NCBI GenBank assembly: GCA_002197995.1
Contig: NGZR01000003.1
Location: 7,398,254-7,462,253, forward strand
Origin: Gaeumannomyces sp. JS-464
Taxonomy: Eukaryota > Ascomycota > Sordariomycetes > Magnaporthales > Magnaporthaceae
Direction of reading: 5' to 3'
DNA: 64,000 nt
Shown: positions 1 to 10,916 of the stretch, one piece after another
Position numbering within the stretch: the stretch's first letter is position 1
How the letters are laid out: the number at the start of each line of letters is the position of its first letter
Made by a program: the position numbers and the translations under genes
Notes under the pieces: generated by a model
The model's input: the letters and a program-made list of their open reading frames with translations, nothing else
Databases searched by the model: none
Told to the model about the DNA's origin: nothing

Positions 1-2002
1 CACCTGAGCCTGCAGCCGCACACGAGGGCGGATTCGACGAAGGCGCTCCCTCGCCCACGCCCACCCGGAATCCTCGCCCGTCCCCACGGGGAACGGCTTC
101 ATACCAGCGAAGGCGAGCCGTCAAGGCCTGCCAGGTCTGCCGGGCGCGGCGTACCAAGTGTGACAACCTGAAGCCGTCATGCTCCTTCTGCCTCAAGACC
201 GGGGCTAAGTGCATCCAGTCGCCCGTCGACCTGTCGAGCTTTGACCCAGCCAGCCTGAAAATCCTGGAGAGGCTTGATGAGCTGGAAGAGCTACTCAGGT
301 CCCCGAAGGGTCGCATCGCCTCCACCGATGACGCGGGGGCTCCAAACAGCAGCGGTGCTACCCCAATGCCCCGCCAGGCCAATACTGCGGCTGACGCTGT
401 TTTCGGCATCGACAAGGGCATGGTGCTACCCCCGCATGTCGAGACTGTCATGGCATGGCCAATTCTGCAGCCCATTGTGACGGCCGCGCGCACACAGGCT
501 CGGGCTGGCAGCACCCCTCTTTCGGCTGCAGCCTCCCACAGGTCGCTTGGGGCCGGGCTGGCCGGGCTAGAAGACGAGCCTCGCCGTGTCCGTGAGTTGC
601 TGGACAGCTTCTTCAGCCATGTCCACGTCAAGAACCCGATCCTCGACGAGACCAGCACTCGGAGCCTTGTCCAGTCTGCCGTGCTAAACGGCATCGACTG
701 GTCGGCCGAGTCGTGCCTTGCTCTATTGATATTGGCACTGGGCGCCGTGGCCACACCCTTGGGCCCAGCCACAGCAGCATGCCAGGGAGCGCAGCTTATA
801 CAGAAGCCCAGTCGTACTTCCATGCGGCCCAAAAGCGGCTAGGGGTTGTCATGACGTCGGACCAGACCATCGCGCCACAGTGCTTATTTCTGGCCGGCGT
901 CTACTTGATGTGCACTTTCCAGCCACGCGAGGCTTGGCGCTGCTTTGTGCAGGCCTTGGCCAGCTGCCAGCACTTTGCCTTTCTCAGCCCCAGATCCCAG
1001 CGGGAATACCACAATGCGCTGGCCGAGGACCCGCACCACCACGACCACACCATCGACCGGTCCCAACAGGCCATTTACTGGTCGTCCTGGAAGTCGGAAC
1101 GCGAGGGGAGGGCCCATTTTCCGTACCTGCAGGATTTTGGCACCGACGACCACATCTCCGGAACGGCCACGACCTCGTATCCCTCCTTCTTCCCAACCCC
1201 GCCGGGACCGAGAGTGGGCGCCCACATTCATTCTGGAACCAGCAGAGCGGACATCATGACGGTGGGGATGATGGTGACGCCAGAGAGCCTGCAGGACGAG
1301 AGGGAACGCACGTCGTGGTATTTCTACCTGTCCGAGATCTCGCTGCGTCGGCTGTGCGCGCGCATTGGAGCCGAGCTGCTCGAGCTGCTCGAGAAGCACG
1401 CATCCTGCCAGCCGGACTTCCTGGCAGCTGTCGCAGCCAATGTGCCCTCGTACGAAGAGCAGACACTCGACTGGATCCGGTCACTGCCCCCTTGTCTGTC
1501 GTTTGACGCCCCGCCAGACAGGGACGACGTATGCCGATTTGTTCTCAGGGGCCACGCTTTGAATATTTACGAGATGATATACTGGCCGTTTCTGTCGGCC
1601 TTCCTGGGAAGGGATGGAGCGCAGGTAGACGGCCAGTTTGGGGACAATGGCAAGGCGAACCATCACCAGCAGCTCGCGCAAAAGGGGCTAGACTACCACT
1701 TGTACCGACTGGTGGTCAACAAGCCCGGATACCAGCACCGGCACCACGGCACGCTGTACATGATGCACACATGCTACCGCAGCTCGCTGGTCCTCCTCGC
1801 AGCGGCCACACAATGTGCGCGCGTGCCCGGGTACGACGGTCGAGGCGACCCACCAAGGCTTGGCCTGTCGGTGCCGGCCGGGTGGAATCAGTCCGTCAGC
1901 GATATGCTCTCTCTGCTCAGCATCTGGAGCACGGAAACGAGCGAGTTTGACCAGGTGCGCAGCGTCCTGGAGACGGGGCTGGTCTCCACGTTGGCCGGGT
2001 GA
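1..2002 (+). CDS. Zn2Cys6 fungal transcription factor (5' partial, frameshifted)
   Basis: Nuclear DNA-binding regulator; target genes unknown. The frame is open from the window edge. At 129-205 it encodes a binuclear zinc cluster of form C-x2-C-x6-C-x6-C-x2-C-x6-C (beginning ACQVCRARRTKC). A leucine-rich linker (LERLDELEELL) follows, as is usual after this domain. The rest, to the stop at 2000-2002, resembles the middle-homology region of fungal C6 factors (for example AQKRLG and REAWRCFVQA). The reading frame moves by one base within GGGCCC at 761-766: upstream the frame of the zinc cluster is used, downstream a different one. No convincing GT..AG intron explains the move, so a one-base loss is likely. 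The true start lies outside the window. Confidence 0.85.
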
Positions 2003-2494
2003 GCGGCGGGGAAAACAGGGGACGCCGATCAAGTTGATGGGACCATGGAAATTGGATGGGTTGCGTGGTTCCCCGCAAATCTCCGCGCCCACATTCCCAT
2101 CCCCCGCCCTTTTGGGTCCAAGGCTGGTGGTGGATGCTTTGGGTGCTTGGTTCGCGGAGTATCGCAGTTAAGAGCCAGGCGAGGTGGGGGTTGCCGCAGT
2201 TGGTGACAAACGCGGAAAGGCCCCCCCCCCACCTGGGGACTGCTCCAGTGCCCCCGAAACAGGCACGCCCTGGCGAGATGACGGAATGTGGCAAGGAGAC
2301 GAAAATTAGAGCGGGGAGAAGACGGAAACACTGCCTGCAATAAATAATCGCAGAAGTGACTGAGGTATTGGGGGTATTCAACCTTGGAAGCTGAACAGCA
2401 GCCGTTCATCTTCCGTCGGGCTACATCTCACGGTAACCGTCGCGTCGCTACTTCACCGCCCGATTTCACAGTTTCAGCGCAACCAGACACAGCA
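2003..2494. other. intergenic, TF 3' side and GH5 promoter
   Basis: No gene is seen. The stretch holds a run of ten C at 2221-2230 and otherwise mixed sequence. It should contain the terminator of the transcription factor and the promoter of the GH5 gene. Confidence 0.5.
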
Positions 2495-3927
2495 ATGTCG
2501 GCAAGAACAAACCCGCCGTGCGCAATGCTGCGCGTTAGCGGTACCAAAATCGTCAACCCCAAGGGCGAGAGCGTGCTGCTCAAGGGCGCCGGCCTGGGCG
2601 GCATGCTCAACATGGAGAACTTCATTACGGGCTACTCGGGACACGAGTTTGAGCACCGCGAGGCCATGGCCGAGGTGCTCGGACAGGAGAAGGCCGACTT
2701 CTTCTTCTCGCGCCTCATCCACCACTTCTTCACAGAAGCCGACGCGGCGCTGTTCGCGTCGCTGGGGCTCAACTGCCTGCGCGTGCCCTTTAACTACCGC
2801 CACTTCATGGACGACGACAACCCCAGCGTCATCAAGCAGTCGGGCTTTGCCCTGCTGGACCGCATCGTCGATATCTGCGGCCGCCACAATATCTACGTCG
2901 TCCTGGACCTGCACGCCGTGCCTGGCGGCCAGAACCAGGACTGGCACAGCGACTCGGGCCTCAACCGCGCCGTCTTCTGGGACTTCCGCGACCTGCAGGA
3001 CCGCGCCATCCAGCTGTGGGCCGCCCTGGCCGCCCACTACAAGGGCAACCCCGTCATCGCCGGCTACAACCCGCTCAACGAGCCGGCCGACCCCAAGCAC
3101 ACGCGCCTGCTGGCCTGGTACGAGCGCGCCGAGAAGGCGATCCGGGCCGTCGACCCGGACCACATTCTGTTCGTGGACGGCAACACATACGCCATGGACT
3201 TTTCGGCCTTCCCCGTCGACAAGCCCCTGCCCAACACGGTGTATAGCTGCCACGACTACAGCTTTCTCGGGTTCCCGCTGCTGGAGCAGTACGAGGGCAC
3301 GACCGAGCAGAAGCAGAAGCTGCGGGAGAGCTTCGGACGCAAGGTCGAGTTTATGAGAAAAGCCGGCGTCCCCATCTGGAACGGCGAGTTCGGCCCCGTC
3401 TACCAGGACGCGCGGACGGACGCCAACGCCGAGGCCACCAACCGCAAGCGCTTCGCCCTGCTCAAGGAGCAGCTGCAGGTCTACCGCGAGTTCGGCGACG
3501 TTTCATGGAGCATCTGGCTGTACAAGGACGTTGGCTATCAGGGTATGGTCTACGTGGACCCGGAAAGCCCATACATGCGCCTGATCCGGCCATTTGTCGA
3601 GAAGAAGCAGCGGCTCGGGCTGGACTTTTGGGGGTGGCCGACAAGAGCGGCGTCGACAACGAGGTCTACGCGCCCTTCCTCGAGAAGCTCAAGAAGGAGA
3701 TCCCGGCGCACCTGCTCAAGAAGAAGTACCCCAACGTCTGGACATTCGACAGGCAGGTCGAGCGGGCGGTACGCGAGATGCTCATGAGCGAGTACCTCGG
3801 CCACGAGATGGCGGAGCTGTTCCGCGGTAAGACCGAGGCCGAGCTGGAGGAGCTGGCGGCCAGTTTTGCGCTCGAGCGCTGCGTCAAGAGGGACGAGCTG
3901 AACGAGGTGCTGAGGAACGATGTATGA
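2495..3927 (+). CDS. Glycoside hydrolase family 5 (exo-1,3-beta-glucanase-like), one frameshift
   Basis: Predicted retaining beta-glucanase acting on glucan. No signal peptide is seen, which suggests an intracellular form. ATG 2495 is chosen because upstream in-frame codons include only a non-ATG start; ATG 2525 is an alternative. The family signatures are clear: NPLNEPAD holds the acid/base Glu (residue about 196), WNGEFGP holds the nucleophile Glu (about 298), and LDLHAVPGGQN and WSIWLYKD are typical core motifs. The frame changes in the G run 3630-3634: five G are present, and six would join GLDFWG to VADKSGVDNEVYAP without a break. Downstream of the shift the frame runs to TGA at 3925-3927, about 477 aa in total, a normal length. 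The catalytic domain is intact, so a sequencing error is likely. Confidence 0.9.
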
Positions 3928-4049
3928 GGTGGAGACATGGACTTGTTACGCGATCAATGACACTGGGACTTGCATTATGGCTTTTAGGTGGCTCGCTGGC
4001 GCAGAGCCATCCCGGTATATACTGAATTAGACTGGGCTTATTTGAGCAG

Positions 4050-4995
4050 TTACTTGTGTCCATCTTCACCCCTGCGCAGGGCCTGTGAAAGTCTTTGCAC
4101 AAGACGCGGGAAGAGGCGGCTTTCTCCATTGGTGTTCCGCTTGGCGAAAGCAGGTCTCTTGGGCATGTAGCCTAGCCTGACCAGCATGGTATAAACGAAG
4201 GTACAGACAACAGTGTCGACGACAGGATGCAGCAGCTGCTGCTTGAAGCACGCGGCACCGTCCCGGGGAAACCAGGCCGGGCCGTCCGGGAGCATGGGCT
4301 GCGTGGTGGAGAGGACCTGCTCGAGCTCGCGCTGGAGCCGCAGGCCGATCAGGGCTTGAGCGTTCTCTGCAAGGCGGTGCCGGACTCGCTTCCACTTCTC
4401 CAGGTCTGGCTTGTTCTTGCGGAACCGGGAGGTTGTGGGCATGCTGGCGGCGCACAGCTCGACGAGCAGCGAGGCGACGCAAAGGCCGACGTCGGCCGGG
4501 CCGAAGCGCCCGAGGACGAGCCAGCGCAGGGTTCCGCCAACGTCGTCGCCGGTCCGGAATGTGTGAGCGTCGGGCCCCGAGCCGCGGGAGAAGGAGAGGG
4601 GCGAGCTGGCTCTGGAGAGCAAGATGTGGTGCGTTCAGATGCCGATGCTGAGACCGCGGCGCACATGAGGGTGTGGGACGAGCTGTGCGGGTCGAAGGCG
4701 CTCGAGTAGACATTGGGCTGTGAGATGCCGGCGAGAGCGGCGTCGAACTTGGAGGGGTGGAGGGTTTAGTGGTCTAGCAGGACGTCGCTGTGCCCCGCGA
4801 GCTGGCATGCCTGGCACAAAGTCTCTGTGTCGGCTTGCAGAACCGCACCGATGAGGTGCTTGGCTCGCTCTAAGGATTCGTCTCGCAGGGAAGCTGCGCC
4901 ATGGACAGGGGTTTGACCGTCTGGTCCATGTCGAGAAACAACATCGCTGAGATCGAGTGTTGCTTGCGGGACGGGACTGTCTGCTTGCCTCAGCT
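4050..4995 (-). pseudogene. Decayed unknown gene, possibly ankyrin-like
   Basis: Not firmly recognised. The downstream part (4050-4622) encodes a plausible basic C-terminal region with the stretches GDDVGGTLRWLVLG and RRLVQ-like helices. Upstream another frame gives a helix-rich segment beginning GPDGQTPVHGAASL, a little like an ankyrin repeat start, and continuing through TLHPSKFDAALAGIS. Between them are a TAA at 4766-4768, where CAA would keep the frame open, and at least one frame change near 4620-4650. No complete ORF can be drawn. It lies tail to tail with the GH5 gene. The function is unknown and ankyrin homology is only a suggestion. Confidence 0.4.
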
Positions 4996-5170
4996 CGGCT
5001 TGAGGTGCTGGACAACTTCCAGGGGCAATTTATGTCCCCATCGCTCCGTTATTATGGATTATTTTATCGTGCTAGCTACCTACTTAGCGGAACAGCAGCG
5101 ATTGTCGCTAGGCCGCACTTTGACAAAGAAAAGGACGACAATGCAGGGCAGAGGAAAATCCATTGTCCCA

Positions 5171-6414
5171 TCAAGACCGCTCAATCGGCTTTCTCGCGAC
5201 CATCAGGAACATGGGCGTGAACAAACCCTCCCTGCCGCCCTGCACCAGTGCGTCGGCCGCCTTGGCCAGGCTGTCGGCCGTCTTCCTCGTGCCCGGCGGC
5301 GCCAGCCTCAGCGTCTCCAAGGCCCACATGAAGGCGTGCGCGACGGGTCCTGCCGGCGGGCGTCATGCGGAACGTCGACAGCAGGTCGCCGGCGCTTTGG
5401 GCGCAGCGCCAGCTGCTCCCGTCGAGCGGCCAGTACCACGGCGTGGCCGGCCGGTTGCCGGCACCGGGGCTGGCGGCGAGGTCCTCGTGCTCGAGCAGCT
5501 CGAAGCCGGCGGCGCGCACGGCGGCGAGCGCGTCTTGGGCCGTCATCATATTGGCGATGCCGTCGCCCTGCTCGATGTCGAGCCGGATCTGGCGGTGCCG
5601 CAGGTCCGCGTCGTCGTACTTGTCCGTCATGACCCACTCGTACACTCCAAAGACGCCGCCGGGCTTGAGGACGCGGTAGATCTGTGAGTAGACGCCCTCG
5701 AGCGTCGGCGCGTGGCACGTCGCCTCGATGGCGTAAACGGCGTCAAAAGTTTCCTCCTCGAAGGGCATGTTCTGGTTGTCGGTTGCGTGTCAGATTTTGT
5801 TGTTCCCCTGAATTCGTTCTGGGCTCTAGGCTCACCATGAAATCAGCCTGCACAAACCGCAGCTGGTCCGACACGCCGTCCAGCTCGGCGTACCTCGTCG
5901 CGCGCTCGACCTGGTACTCGTTGAGGTTGACGCCCGTGATGCACGCGCCCGTGAACTTGGCCATCTGCCTCGCCGGCCCGCCCACGCCGCAGCCGACGTC
6001 CAGCACCCTCATCCCCTTCCGGATGCCCATGCGGTGCGCCAGGTACTGCTCGTGCCGCGCGATGGCGGCGTGGAAGCCTTCCCCGTAGGCGAAGCGGCAG
6101 AAGTGGAACGACTGGCTCCAGCCGTACTCGTACAGGTCCGTCGCCAGGTTGTAGTACTGCCGCGTCAGCGACGCGTAGTCGACCCGGCGCGCCTCGCGGA
6201 CCTCGGCCGTTTCGTCCTTGGCCGTCTTGTCGTCCCAGTGCTGGAAGTACTGGTCTACAGCCGCTTTCTGGGCCTCGTGGTCCTTTCGGAGCATTGAGCT
6301 GAAGCCGCCCTTGTTGGCTGATGTGTCCTTGTGAAGCGCCTTTTCGAACGTCATGTCGCGGGCCAGGGCGACGTGTGTCTCGCCCGAGAGCTTTTGGTAT
6401 TGTTGCTTGGACAT
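5171..6414 (-). CDS. ERG6: Sterol 24-C-methyltransferase (ERG6-type), one intron, one frameshift
   Basis: SAM-dependent methylation of the sterol side chain at C-24 in ergosterol synthesis (ER or lipid droplet). ATG at 6412-6414. Exon 1 holds the SAM motif [13 protein letters not shown] and the preceding [11 protein letters not shown] block. A 64-bp intron (5772-5835, GTGAGC..CCAG, CTGAC branch) joins FVQADFM to [13 protein letters not shown]. Exon 2 has [10 protein letters not shown] and VYEWVMTD, both diagnostic of sterol methyltransferases. At GGG 5345-5347 one base too many shifts the frame; with one base fewer the C-terminus reads [16 protein letters not shown] and ends in FLMVARKP, with stop TGA 5171-5173. 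The total of about 392 aa fits the family. Its subtelomeric place suggests a second ERG6 copy, but that is inference. Confidence 0.9.
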
Positions 6415-6920
6415 GTTGGGAAGGAGAAGGAGTGCGCTGTTGGCTGGCAGGCAGGCAAAGATGGAAACGGACGGAAAATGATGGAGGAAGAGAGACGAGA
6501 ATGTTGAGTGGTTGGGACGGATCTACAGGACCGGACGGAATGCACCCGACGCAAAACTTATATCAAGACCTGGGCCCGCGGTCTCGTCACCTTTCCTCCG
6601 CGTCCTCCTTGCACCTTGGTTAGGTAATTACTTTAGCGGGCGACGAGGCAGCAGTTCATGCCAATCCAGGGAAATTATGGCCGGCCTTGCGTCCTTTTGC
6701 CGCGTAGGCAGGAAGACCGAGGACGAACTCGAAAAAGAAGACGGATTCGAACGCGATCACGAACTCGAACGCGAATTCGAACCCGAATGCGGACATCTGC
6801 CGAACACGAACACGATGCCTACAACCCACGACCACGCCCGACAAAATACTTAAATGCAGCCGTGAACAGGGCCATTAATGCAAAATAAAGAAGAAAGGGG
6901 AAAAAAAGCATCCGGTAAAA
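6415..6920. other. intergenic, ERG6 promoter, with GAA-rich imperfect repeat
   Basis: No gene is seen. Between about 6720 and 6812 the sequence is an imperfect hexamer-like repeat of the pattern CGAACTCGAA/CGAACGCGAA. Any ORF across it gives only low-complexity Arg/Glu peptides. Confidence 0.5.
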
Positions 6921-7729
6921 TCAGGAGTCGGTGAGGACAGCCGCCAGGCCGTTGCGAAACAGCAGCCGGGCATAAAACCGATGAAAGGCAAAGAGCAAAG
7001 CGGGCAGCGGCTTGTCCTCCGAGGGTTGCAAGCGTGTGCAAAGTAGCTGATGGTGATTGTTTCGCCACCGGCGGATGCGGCATCATTGTCATGGTCGCCA
7101 TGCGCGGGCTGCCGAAGCACGGCGACGCGATCAACACCCGCAAAGGTGCTGTGCGGGCTGTTGAAGCCAAACCCGAAGTCGACAAATGCGGTGTTGCCGG
7201 TGCTGTTCTGGGCAGTGGGAGTGGATGGAGCCCCTGACACGAGCCCCTGTCCACCGCTGTCGAGCACCTGGAACGCCCCCCACAGCTTGGAGTGGACGGG
7301 CGGCGGCGCGTCCGACGGCAGCGACGAGGCGGTCCGGAAATTCACAGCCGACGCCGCGCTCGGCGCGCCTGCGAGCTCAAAGTGGGCAATGTCGCGTCCG
7401 TACACCTTGTCGACTAGGAGCCGCTCGGGCGAGATGACGGCGCCGTAGAAGAAGCCGCGGACGAACCTCGCGACGATCTGCCCGTCGGTCAGCCCGGCCA
7501 GGGGCGACCCGGGAGGGACGCGGATCGCCGTCGAGATGGTCTCGGCGTCGCCTTTGTGCTCGTGCGGATTGGCTAGAGCATAGGCCCGGGACGACCTGAA
7601 CTCGGGCGGTGTTTCTGGCGAGGCTTGGATGGCGAGTCTGTAGGTTGGAGCGACGGCGACGGCGACAGCGCAGATATAGCTGCCGCCGGCCAGGCTGGCC
7701 GCGCCCAGCAAGAGGCGGCCCAGAGGCAT
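6921..7729 (-). CDS. Hypothetical protein with N-terminal signal anchor
   Basis: Family not recognised. ATG at 7727-7729. The first ~30 residues form a hydrophobic Ala/Val/Leu segment that could be a signal peptide or a single membrane anchor. The rest is a mixed domain (for example DGQIVARFVRGFFYGAVISPE and VYGRDIAHFEL) with a Ser/Ala/Pro-rich middle. The frame seems to shift near 7040: the present frame becomes Cys/Pro-rich noise, whereas the +2 frame gives SEDKPLPALLFAFHRFYARL and stops at 6921-6923 (TGA), giving about 269 aa. That tail looks far more like protein, so a one-base error is suspected. Conserved fungal unknown at best. Confidence 0.6.
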
Positions 7730-8133
7730 GGCTAGTGGTGGAATTGCAGAAGATGATGGAGGAGAAGAAGAACTGCTAGCTGGCTGACAGCGACCGGAAA
7801 TATGAGGGCGAGGGAATGGTTGCGGCGCTGGGCTGATCGGATGAAACTGGCGTCATCCCTTCTCGATGCACCGGGCGTTCCGGGGATTTGGTGAGTCACT
7901 GCCGAAGCCATTCACGAAGATTGATGCGTCACTTTCTTTCTTTATTCCTTGCTAATAAAATACAGATAGATACAAGACGAGTTGTTTTATTGTGCTGGTT
8001 AGTTATCCCGTAACAAGCTGTGCATACATGAGCTTGTTCTTGTGCTGATTAGCTATCCCGTAAGAAGCCGTACATACAAGATGGGTTTGTTCTTGTGCTG
8101 GTTAGGTATCCAGGTAGTGCCTAACCTTCCACC
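7730..8133. repeat. intergenic with ~50-bp tandem repeat
   Basis: No gene is seen. At about 7981-8116 a 50-54 bp unit (core TGTGCTGRTTAGYTATCCCG) is repeated 2.5 times, with starts of the core at 7991, 8041 and 8095. It lies just beyond the 3' end of the LPMO gene. Confidence 0.7.
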
Positions 8134-9567
8134 CTACCACAGAACCGTCAGCGTCAGGCCCACCGACTCACCCTCCAGAGCGCACACGGTGTTGTCGGCC
8201 AGCGGCTGGGGCTTGATCCACCGTCCGCCAGTGCAGATGGAGAACATGACGCTTTCGACGCACAGGAGGTGGCCGTCAGTGCAGCTGCCCGCGGGCGTCT
8301 GCGGGTTGGCTGGTGTGGGCGGCCGCGAGGTGGGCCTAGCAGGAGTAGCGGTGGCAGACGAGGCTGGCGCTGGCTTCGAAGAGGTTGGGCTAGCGCTGCC
8401 GGGCCGGCTGGTGCTGGTTGTCGTCGGCTTCGCCTGAGTCGTGGGAGCCGGGCTCGAGGGCGCACGGGTCGATGAGGTAGTCGAAGGGGCGGAGGCAGAG
8501 GTCGGGACTACAGTTGCGGTGGCCGAGCTCGAGGGCGCACGAGTCGGCGTCGAAGTCGACGAAGCAGATGCAGAGGTCGGGACCACAGTCGAGGTAACTG
8601 AGCTCGTGGGCGCACGAGTCGATGTCGAGGTCGGGGCCAGCGTCGTTGTGGCCGATGGCTTGCTGCCGCCAGACTGCGTCTTAGTCGGCGTGCTCGATGG
8701 AGGAGTTCCCGAACTCGGGGTGGCCGTGCCCGACGGCTTGGCCGGGGGAGCAGCGCCGCCCTTGTTGTGAGGGTTGCCGTCACACTTCTGCGCAAAGAGC
8801 TTCGAGGTGCCCTCAGGGCGAAGCACGTTCTTTCCCGGGTTCGGGTACGAGATTGGGACCTGCTGCTTCAGCGCCTCGTTGGTGTCGCAGCCGCCGGTCA
8901 GGGATCCGAGGTTTGCCAGGAAGAAGTCTGGGTACGTCGGGGTTTGCCGCTTGCTCATGAACGCTGCCTCGCGACGGTTCTTGACACGGCGCGTCGATCC
9001 CTTGGCCGCCTTGACGGTCAGGGGCGCGCAGTTCATATAGATTTCCGGGGCCCCGCCTACGCGGTTGATCCAGATCCATCCGAACGTGTAGTCGCCGGGG
9101 GCGAAGACGGCAGGGACGGTGAAGTTGTACTTGTCCGGCTGCTGGCCCGCCTCGAGGTTGCCCGCGTGGTTGGCCTTGGGGCACCCGCCCTCGATCGACT
9201 GGATCACCTTGAAGACGGAGTTCCTGGTCGGGGTGAAGCCCTCGGTCAGGCCGAACTGGCACGAGCCTCCTCCGTGCACGGCGTGCCCCGCGAAGGACAC
9301 GGTCTGCGGCTCGCCGATGACCACCGTGGTTGGTTCGCCGTCGATGATGAGCTTGCTGCCGTCGCCTCCGGGGGCCTTGCAAGGGTAGTTGCTGCCGTCA
9401 GTGTCGAGCGGGTTCGTGGGCCCGTACCCCGTGCCCTTGTAAGGTCGAGGCTCCGCGAGGGAGACGTGGCGGCGCTCCAAGCTCCGAGAGGAGGCCGAGG
9501 ATGCGTCGGTGGGGATGAGGGTGGTGGCCGCAGCCACGGCAAAAAGGATATGCTTTACCCTTGCCAT
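8134..9567 (-). CDS. AA11-type lytic polysaccharide monooxygenase with C-terminal Cys module
   Basis: Secreted copper enzyme predicted to cleave chitin oxidatively. ATG at 9565-9567; uninterrupted 477-aa ORF. Residues 1-24 are a signal peptide and are followed by a short propeptide ending LERR; His34 comes directly after this dibasic site. AA11 landmarks follow: AEPRPYKG, TDGSNYPCK, the second copper-brace His (His98) in HAVHGGGSCQ, SIEGGCP, and the axial Tyr in YMNCAPLTV. From about residue 290 to 430 there is a Ser/Thr/Pro/Ala linker with near-repeats of APSSSATATVVPTSASA. A C-terminal module (about 435-470) has four Cys and aromatic residues, like the chitin-binding X278 module found in some AA11 enzymes. 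The family assignment is strong; the X278 call is tentative. Confidence 0.88.
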   Translation of the reverse strand: MARVKHILFAVAAATTLIPTDASSASSRSLERRHVSLAEPRPYKGTGYGPTNPLDTDGSNYPCKAPGGDGSKLIIDGEPTTVVIGEPQTVSFAGHAVHGGGSCQFGLTEGFTPTRNSVFKVIQSIEGGCPKANHAGNLEAGQQPDKYNFTVPAVFAPGDYTFGWIWINRVGGAPEIYMNCAPLTVKAAKGSTRRVKNRREAAFMSKRQTPTYPDFFLANLGSLTGGCDTNEALKQQVPISYPNPGKNVLRPEGTSKLFAQKCDGNPHNKGGAAPPAKPSGTATPSSGTPPSSTPTKTQSGGSKPSATTTLAPTSTSTRAPTSSVTSTVVPTSASASSTSTPTRAPSSSATATVVPTSASAPSTTSSTRAPSSPAPTTQAKPTTTSTSRPGSASPTSSKPAPASSATATPARPTSRPPTPANPQTPAGSCTDGHLLCVESVMFSICTGGRWIKPQPLADNTVCALEGESVGLTLTVLW

Positions 9568-10360
9568 GGTTGCGGGTGGCGTGAGTGGTAGTAAAGCGCA
9601 GACAGTGCTGTCGAAGAGGTAAGTCGGGGCTTTTGTTGGTAGCCTGCGATTGAAGGGGCAGGCTGGGTAGGAGTAGTGGTGTCGGTCTGGTTGTGAGGAT
9701 GGGATGAGGGGAAAGTGACGAGTGATCGAGCGTGGCCTGAGCATTAAATAGGAAAAAATATCTGGTAGTCAAGATGGGTTGGAGGGTGCTGGCAAAGAGA
9801 GTGACTGTTCCAACACAGTCCCATTGTCCTTCGAGGAACAAGTCCTGTACTCCAGCCTTCTACTTGTTGGTTCCGCTCTCCAAGCGAACAAAGGGTTCGA
9901 GATTGGGTGGCGGTGGAATCCAAGGCGGCCTGAATAAAAAGAAGGCAGGTCTCGACAATTGGAGACATGGGTCGACGGCCCCCCGTTGCGGTAGCCAGGT
10001 GTACCAGCGGACTCGAATGGAATGGTCAGAAGAAGTTCCGGACAGAAACATGTATTTACCTCTTTGATGCTATGTGCAACTCGAGCCCAAACGAGTCCCA
10101 AGATGATCGCAAAAAAGCATTTGTCCTATCTCCATCCCGAAAGCCCGAGTGAATCCCAAGCCGAACCCCAAACCCCTCCGTACAATGTCATGATAAGCGA
10201 GTGACAAAGAAAAGAATGCCAGATGGCCCACAACTGCCGCTTGCACAGAGAACCTCGAGTGCAAAAGCTTCTGCCAAAGGAAGCCCCTGAGCCCACCGCT
10301 CGCCCCTCAAGTATCATCCCAAGGTGAGATGGCGCCCAGACCGCAACCATGTCCCGCCAT
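9568..10360. other. intergenic, LPMO promoter
   Basis: About 790 bases without a supported gene. It should contain the LPMO promoter and the 3' region of the small secreted protein gene. Frames here give only low-complexity or short peptides. Confidence 0.5.
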
Positions 10361-10916
10361 CTAGCAGGCAAGGCTGGGCTTCTTGCCGCTGGTAAACTTG
10401 CACGACGGGGTCGTTCCTGGTGGCGAGGTTGATGTAGCCGCCGTCGCCGGTGCTGCGGAAGGTGTTTCCCTTGGCCAGGTAAAAGCAGTCGTAGTTGGTG
10501 TGGAGGGCGCCCTGCTTCAGGTTGACGCTGACCTTGCCGGTCATACCGTTGGGGTCCTGGAGGTTGTAGCCGACGTTGTTGCAGATGGCGGCCGCGTACT
10601 TCTTCGGATCCGGGTTGTTGGCCCACATCTGGGCCACCGTCTCCTTGGTGAACTTTTCGCGGGCCGACGTCCAGTTGGAAATGTCCTTGATGAGCTTGAT
10701 GCCGGCGTTGGCGGCTTTTATGGCGAGGTCGGTGCCGACGGAGATGGCAACCGAAGTTACGATGCCGGTGATAATTTCGCGCTTCTCCAGGTGCCCCTCG
10801 GCCACGGCGACAGTGTTATCGCGGGCGACGAGGTCGACGGACTCGGTCTGCTGCATGATGGGAGCAGGAGCCGCGAAGACTGGCAGGGCGAAGACGAAGA
10901 GGGTCTTGAACTGCAT
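10361..10916 (-). CDS. Small secreted protein (DUF7888-like), one frameshift
   Basis: ATG at 10914-10916. The N-terminus is a signal peptide (MQFKTLFVFALPVFAAPAP), and a KR dibasic site lies near residue 49. The mature part has Cys residues and a conserved stretch (TKETVAQMWANNPDPKKYAAA, GYNLQDPN, YDCFYL, GGYINLATRNDP) resembling fungal DUF7888 secreted proteins. In GGGG 10407-10410 one base too many shifts the frame. With three, the end reads SCKFTSGKKPSLAC and stops at TAG 10361-10363, giving about 184 aa with a Cys as last residue, as expected of the family. Role unknown; small size and secretion make it an effector-like candidate, which is only inference. Confidence 0.7.

Noticed and set aside
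2474..3253. Long minus-strand ORF opposite the GH5 gene
   Set aside because: Val/Ala/Gln-rich translation is a shadow of the GC-rich third positions of the glucanase gene.
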